Positions 24,527-64,000 of a DNA stretch of 64,000 nucleotides are shown here, piece by piece; position 1 is the stretch's first letter, and the number at the start of each line of letters is the position of its first letter. Under the pieces are notes generated by a model that saw only the letters and a program-made list of their open reading frames with translations, did not search any database and was not told the DNA's origin. The DNA lies in contig NC_092803.1 in the NCBI RefSeq assembly GCF_040954645.1, positions 119,925,461-119,989,460 on the forward strand, given 5' to 3'. The DNA comes from Diabrotica undecimpunctata. Taxonomy: Eukaryota; Arthropoda; Insecta; Coleoptera; Chrysomelidae. The position numbers were made by a program, and so were the translations under genes.

Positions 24527-24611
24527 ATTTCCCGCGATCGTGATTATACCCCGTATTAATCGTACTATCTGGGGTTTAAAGTTTCGAAGCTTTGGAAATT
24601 ATTATAATGAC

Positions 24612-24835
24612 AATTAAAGTCCACTGAATATGGTTCGGAAACTATTTTCATGTGGCATTTTTATATTAACTACCATATTTAACGAGAATAAACCAAAATT
24701 TTAATTAAAAATACTTTATTTTTGACGTTTCTGTTTTCACCAAAGAGGAGAACGATGGCCGAGATTAAAATCAACAAGTAAAATATAAAGTATTTTTAAT
24801 AAAAATGGTTTATTCACATTAAATGTAGTAGTTAG
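24612..24835. repeat. Inverted-repeat element related to 44-1560 and 37963-38196
   Basis: Arms at about 24664-24726 and 24780-24838 share GAATAAACCA and AAAATACTTTAT in inverse order. The left end has AACTATTTTCATGTGGCATT, and TGACGTTTC sits at the inner end, the same plan as the other two copies. No protein is encoded. Confidence 0.5.
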
Positions 24836-26806
24836 TTTACTAAAAATTATTATGTAAGACCTAAGTAACAGGAAAAAGGAAATCAAAAGAAAGAAAACAG
24901 CCTGATAAACATCTATGACTTCATAAACAGACAGGAAGCAATTTTTTCCGCTGCTACAGAAACTTAAGGTTATATCCAAACTCGGTGAATGAAAAGATTT
25001 TAAAGAAATAAGTTGGACTTAATGATTAAGAGAGAATAAGATTTAATAATATATAAGATATTAATGATTAAGAAAGATCTAGTACTAGAGCATTAGAATA
25101 ATAATTATATTTATAACTTTTTGCTAAGTACTACAAGAAAAATACCGAAGAAAAATTTAAAATTACATATATTAAGATATAGACGTAAATTAAGAAATAC
25201 AAAGTTCTCAATATAAGGTATATAGCACTGCATACACATCACAGCATCAGCTGCTCAACTCTAAAAATACACAATCAAATATACAGGATAGCTGATTTTG
25301 TTGGTGTGCTATTTACCCATTCTCCTCAACTTCAGATACACAGTTAGCGTGTTGTGAAAATAGACAACTTTACGATTGCAAAATAATGGTAGAGAAACAT
25401 ACTTTTTAATTTTCTGATTTTTTATCGTAAACTATCAAAATATAAAAATATCTGCTCTAACTGAGATATATTGTCAGCATTGGCATTAGTTTGAAATTGA
25501 AAAAAAGTCCATTTTGCTCAGAAAAATAATCTGTATATCTTTTATACCACTTTGTATGTCTATTCAATAAATTTGAATGTTTATGATGCTATTCAAGGAA
25601 CTTTCCGATTTTCGATTTTTAGTTATAACCAACTACATTTTTCTTTTACGATGGCAAATATTTCTCTTGTAACGAGTTGATCATAACATTGACATATATC
25701 TATTCTAGCATGAATTGTCTTTGAATCAATTATACAGGCCTTAATTTTATTTACATTTTCAGAATTTTATAAGACAAAATATATCATACAGCATTAAATC
25801 CAATCAAGTATTTATCAGAGACACGATTCTGAAAATTGCTGTTTCTTGCACCTTAGTGCTCCCTTCCAATGTTAGTAGGCTAGTGATAAAAAGGCAAAAA
25901 TAGTATTCCAACAAAATCATCGACCCCATAAAATTAAAAATAAATTATTTCGAATCAAATATATTTTATTTCTCATTACTTATATAAGTTAGTATACTTT
26001 GGGCAAATACTTTATTTTACATTACATAAACTCCAACCAAAAAATAATATATATAATAGTAAAAGCTCTTTATTACATTCCATGTTTGAACTAAAAGTTA
26101 TAAGGTTGAGCTTAAAATCTACGATAATAAAGAGCATTTACCTAAAAATAATAAAATCTGTACACTTCAAGCCTAAAAGTAAATAAATAAATATCTGAGC
26201 ACTTGCAAAAAAAGTACATAATAAAGGTGGTCTATAACGGGAGGGAAAAATGATGAAACGGTGAACGTGTTTTTAATCTGAAAGAAAAAAAAGAAGCCAA
26301 AACAAAAAAAAATTCGATGAATTCGATTTTCAACTTGATTTTATCAAGTGTCGTTTAGCTGGCAAGCCTGTTTTCAACAAGGGACATCCCACTAAACAAG
26401 GTAATATCACAATGCAACAACTATACTTTATATACCAGGCTATATCATAGCAATATCATCTTACGAAGACTTAATTTAACATAGACAATAACAATTTTTG
26501 CAAAAATCAAAAAGTATTGGCACAATAACTGATATAGTAGGTACTTATCAACACTAGTTTGTAGAAACTCGTTGGTAGTGTAGTTGTTTCACAACAATAT
26601 TACAGCATTCAGTAGGTTCTATCACTACAACTGATATGTGTGAAATTTAGCATTACAAATCGATATTTCAATATTTTTTAAGAAAAATAAATATATGTAA
26701 CATTTTTTGTTAATTTAAGGGATCTTTTGACAACCCTAATATGGCTTTGATAATATCACCGTGAGTACGATGGGTGTTTTTGATATATTTATATTTAAAA
26801 CAACGT
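24836..26806. other. Downstream flank and probable 3' UTR of alpha-actinin
   Basis: No ORF of note. The part nearest 26806 should be the 3' UTR of the minus-strand alpha-actinin mRNA. Several minus-strand AATAAA signals exist (for example near 26070 and 26012), so I cannot fix the polyadenylation site. An imperfect 17-base inverted repeat lies at 26059-26075 and 26125-26141. Confidence 0.5.
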
Positions 26807-61449
<34,643 letters not shown>

Positions 61450-61787
61450 CTAAAGTATTCAAGAGTGTTATAAATAAGATATTTATAATTTATAATTTAT
61501 ATTTTTAATAGTAGTGTAACAACCAATTAAACATATATGTGGATAAAAATCTGAACTCGGAAGATACTATTAAATTTTGAATAAATATTATACATAATAC
61601 GAAAATATAGCGATTATTCAAAACATCATAATATAGATAGATACATAAAACAACTACTATTATTTGTTAAAGTATATTAGCCACAAGAAACTATGAAAAA
61701 TTACTGAAGTATAACGAAATATAATAAATGGAATCACTGAAATGAAATAATAAGTCCAAAATAATTATTATGTGGATATAAGCCATA
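61450..61787. other. Alpha-actinin intron, nothing recognised
   Basis: AT-rich DNA before the Tc1 relic. Confidence 0.5.
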
Positions 61788-61789
61788 TA

Positions 61790-62827
61790 CACTAACAGAC
61801 AAAAATATTGCATATTTTATAGTCAATCATTATTTTTTGTTTATTTTTTATCTTTGAAATGTTATGCATTTTTTTAATCCTGAATATTTTATGCTGGAAT
61901 ATTTGACGTATATTACAATTTATTAGAAATAAAGGAATGCTTAGACATAGTCTTTATAGCCGAAGAAGCAATTATGTCACAAACTTACAAACGTTGCATA
62001 GTATACAAATTGTGCTTTGGCGAATTACAATGATTCTTGTTTTGTTTCTTGATATGGAAATGTCAGTTGGCGAGTTTAATTTTTTAATTCTGCAGTTTTC
62101 TTGCTGATATGCCACATTTATAGAGTTAGAGTGTGTTAAAATTGTTAATGAGGGTTACAAATAAGAAAATATTACGCGGAAACTGCGTATCCATCAATCG
62201 ACTGTTTCTGGTATAGTAAAGCGATACAATGAGACGAGAATATAAACGGCGATCTGGTCAAGGACTAAAAAGATGTACAACGCCAAAAGATGACCAATAT
62301 TTATCAATATTTGCGAAATCACACACTTACAGCTATCAATTTCATAAATGAATTACTGATAACAAGACAAGTTAATGTAAGTACCAAAACAGTGACGACA
62401 AGAAGTTGGTTTAAATCCAAAACGGTCTGTCAGAGTTCCACGGCTTTTTCCAGGGCACAAAACCCAACGGTTGCAATTTGCAACTGGAACCCTTAATAAC
62501 TATGCGGTTCCATTATACTACGGGGTGGCGTTAGTTGGGAAAATCGTACGGAGCTCATTGAGGTGAATATTAGAATGAATGCTGACTGGTACATACGCAA
62601 CATCCTCGAAGAGCACGTTTTCATTATGCCGGCTTCATTGGCTATGATAACTATGCTAATGCATGATAATGCCCGTGCACATGCCGCAGGAACAGTCACA
62701 CAATATCTTGATGATATTGGGATTGAGGCTCTAGATAGGCCACTAATGTATTCTAACTTAAAAAAAACTTCAAAAACAAACTCATAACGCAGAAAAATAA
62801 AATATGTAATATTTTTGTCTCTGAGTG
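61790..62827 (+). mobile_element. Tc1-like transposon relic
   Basis: TA flanks inverted ends sharing CACT, AGACAAAAATATT and CATATTTTAT. About 1.04 kb, shorter than a full Tc1 element. Confidence 0.7.
62105..62790 (+). pseudogene. Tc1-type transposase relic
   Basis: Broken frames read RRRSGQGLKRCTTPKDDQYL in the second DNA-binding segment, then the second catalytic Asp in MHDNARAHAAGTVTQYLDD and GIEALDRPLM. The first Asp region is missing, and the Asp/Glu after the proline motif is mutated. Inactive. Confidence 0.65.
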
Positions 62828-62831
62828 TATT

Positions 62832-63260
62832 AGACTATTGTACGAAGTTGAATCGTGGACTCTCACAGACGCTACCTGCAAGAAAATTGAAGCTTTTAAA
62901 TTGTGGCTTTATCGTCGAATCCTGCAGATATCCTATACCGACCACGTTACTAACAAGGACGTTTTATTAGGAATACAAAAAGGAAAAGAGTTGTTAACCA
63001 CAAAAAAAAACAGCCAAAATCGAATACCTCAGTCACATCATGAGGAACAGCGAAAGATATGGTTTGCTGCAATTAATTCTACAAGGAAAAATAGAAGGAA
63101 AAACGAGGACCAGGAAGGCCAAGGATTTCCTGCCTGAAAAATTTAAGTACGTGATTTAACACAACAACCATAAATCTTTTCAGAACAGCAGTTTGCAAAC
63201 TACAGATTGCCATGATGGTCGCCAACATCCAAAACGGATAGGCACTACAAGAAGAAGAGT
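62832..63260 (+). pseudogene. LINE RT C-terminal fragment
   Basis: The plus strand reads LYEVESWTLTDATCKKIEAF, LWLYRRILQISYTDHVTNKD, then in another frame LSHIMRNSERYG and GKIEGKTRTRKA. Same family as the LINE at 35771-36529. Confidence 0.7.
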
Positions 63261-63494
63261 GTATTATATGACGTAATCAACATATCGGACGGGGTCACAG
63301 AAAAGCAAATAGTGAATGGTAAATGGTGAGAAAGAAGAAAGAAAATACGAGAAAAAATTAGTTCTAATACAGTTCGGAGAAATATGATTAGTATTATTAA
63401 AGATACTGTAATGAAATACCTATAAAAAGTAACAAAATTTGACAACAAGTATACCTGGTGATATACTTGTTACTTGTAAAATAAAATGGCAAAA

Positions 63495-64000
63495 AGTAGG
63501 TCTGATACAAATCAAAATTACAAGATCACCAAAAAGCACAGAATGTGGCTGTAGTAAAAGCTAAAAGAGAATCGTATAAATATATATACGATGAACTTGA
63601 TCCCAGAGAAAATGACAGGAAGATCAAAAGCCAAATCTTGATCAAATAAATCAAAAGATTTTAATCAGTTTTGATGTATCCTAGACCTAAATAAAAATAT
63701 ACTAGTGTACGAAATGGATGCCAAAAGGCAATAAAAAAAATACTTTGCTAGTTTTTAAAACGAAGATTTTGACAGAAAAGAGTAGAATTAACAGAGGTGG
63801 GGATCAGAGCAACAAACAAAGAAGTTGCTCAGATAATACAAAATAAAGTTCGATAGGGGAGTGTTACAACGTACAAACTGCAGGGCTACAAAATTACATG
63901 GCCACATCATGAAAAAACGGAAGATGTTAATTGATAGACGAATTCGTGAGGAAAACAAAATATGCGAAATCAGTTTGGATTTCTGTAAGGCAAATCAACA
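63495..64000 (+). pseudogene. LINE linker and RT start, runs off the window
   Basis: Broken plus-strand frames give VAVVKAKRESYKYIYDELDP, typical of the segment between endonuclease and RT. Near the right edge IDRRIREENKICEISLDF matches the RT region that in intact copies reads ENQFGF. The copy continues beyond 64000. Confidence 0.55.

Overview
The window is AT-rich animal nuclear DNA. The one clear host gene is alpha-actinin, on the minus strand, in at least nine exons spread over 34.6 kb. The transposon families present (R1-like, I/Jockey-like and RTE-like LINEs, Tc1-like elements, Penelope-like pieces, Gypsy LTR elements, a Sola-like element) point to an insect with a large, repeat-rich genome. 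A beetle is my best guess, but that is inference, not proof.

Alpha-actinin is read from high to low coordinates. Exons at 61219-61449, 60698-60996, 54752-55031, 52619-52747, 52070-52154, 48235-48466, 29860-30038, 27914-28143 and 26807-26965 join with consistent splice phases into 607 codons plus a stop. They cover the four spectrin repeats and the C-terminal EF-hand domain, ending in the family's GESDL terminus. The actin-binding CH domains lie beyond base 64000. A further 75-base block (50509-50583) has splice sites and phase that make it a candidate cassette exon.

Bases 1-24800, downstream of the gene, are a graveyard of nested transposons. They hold a LINE between inverted repeats, an R1-like tail, an RTE-like LINE split by a Tc1 element, a second Tc1-like element, and a long palindromic element with hammerhead-like motifs in both arms that is itself split by a LINE. 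Next come a 5.55 kb LTR retrotransposon that encodes Gag and protease but no polymerase, and several LINE fragments.

The 18 kb intron at 30039-48234 holds two widely separated exons of a plus-strand THAP-type zinc-finger gene or transposase, whose reading frame matches across about 13 kb. Between them lie a divergent tandem duplication, an I-type LINE split by another LINE, Penelope-like pieces, and an apparently intact 6.2 kb Gypsy element at 38249-44484. By eye its two 384-base LTRs are identical. Its single ORF runs Gag-protease-reverse transcriptase-RNase H-integrase and ends in an unusual macro-like domain and a CCCH zinc finger; this is the most unusual object in the window.

The 5' introns hold LINE tails with clear target-site duplications, a TIR element with a LINE inside it, a full-length Sola-like DNA transposon (57756-60258) with an open 582-residue transposase, a Tc1 relic, and a LINE that runs off the right edge. 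I saw no rRNA, tRNA, CRISPR array or bacterial-type operon.
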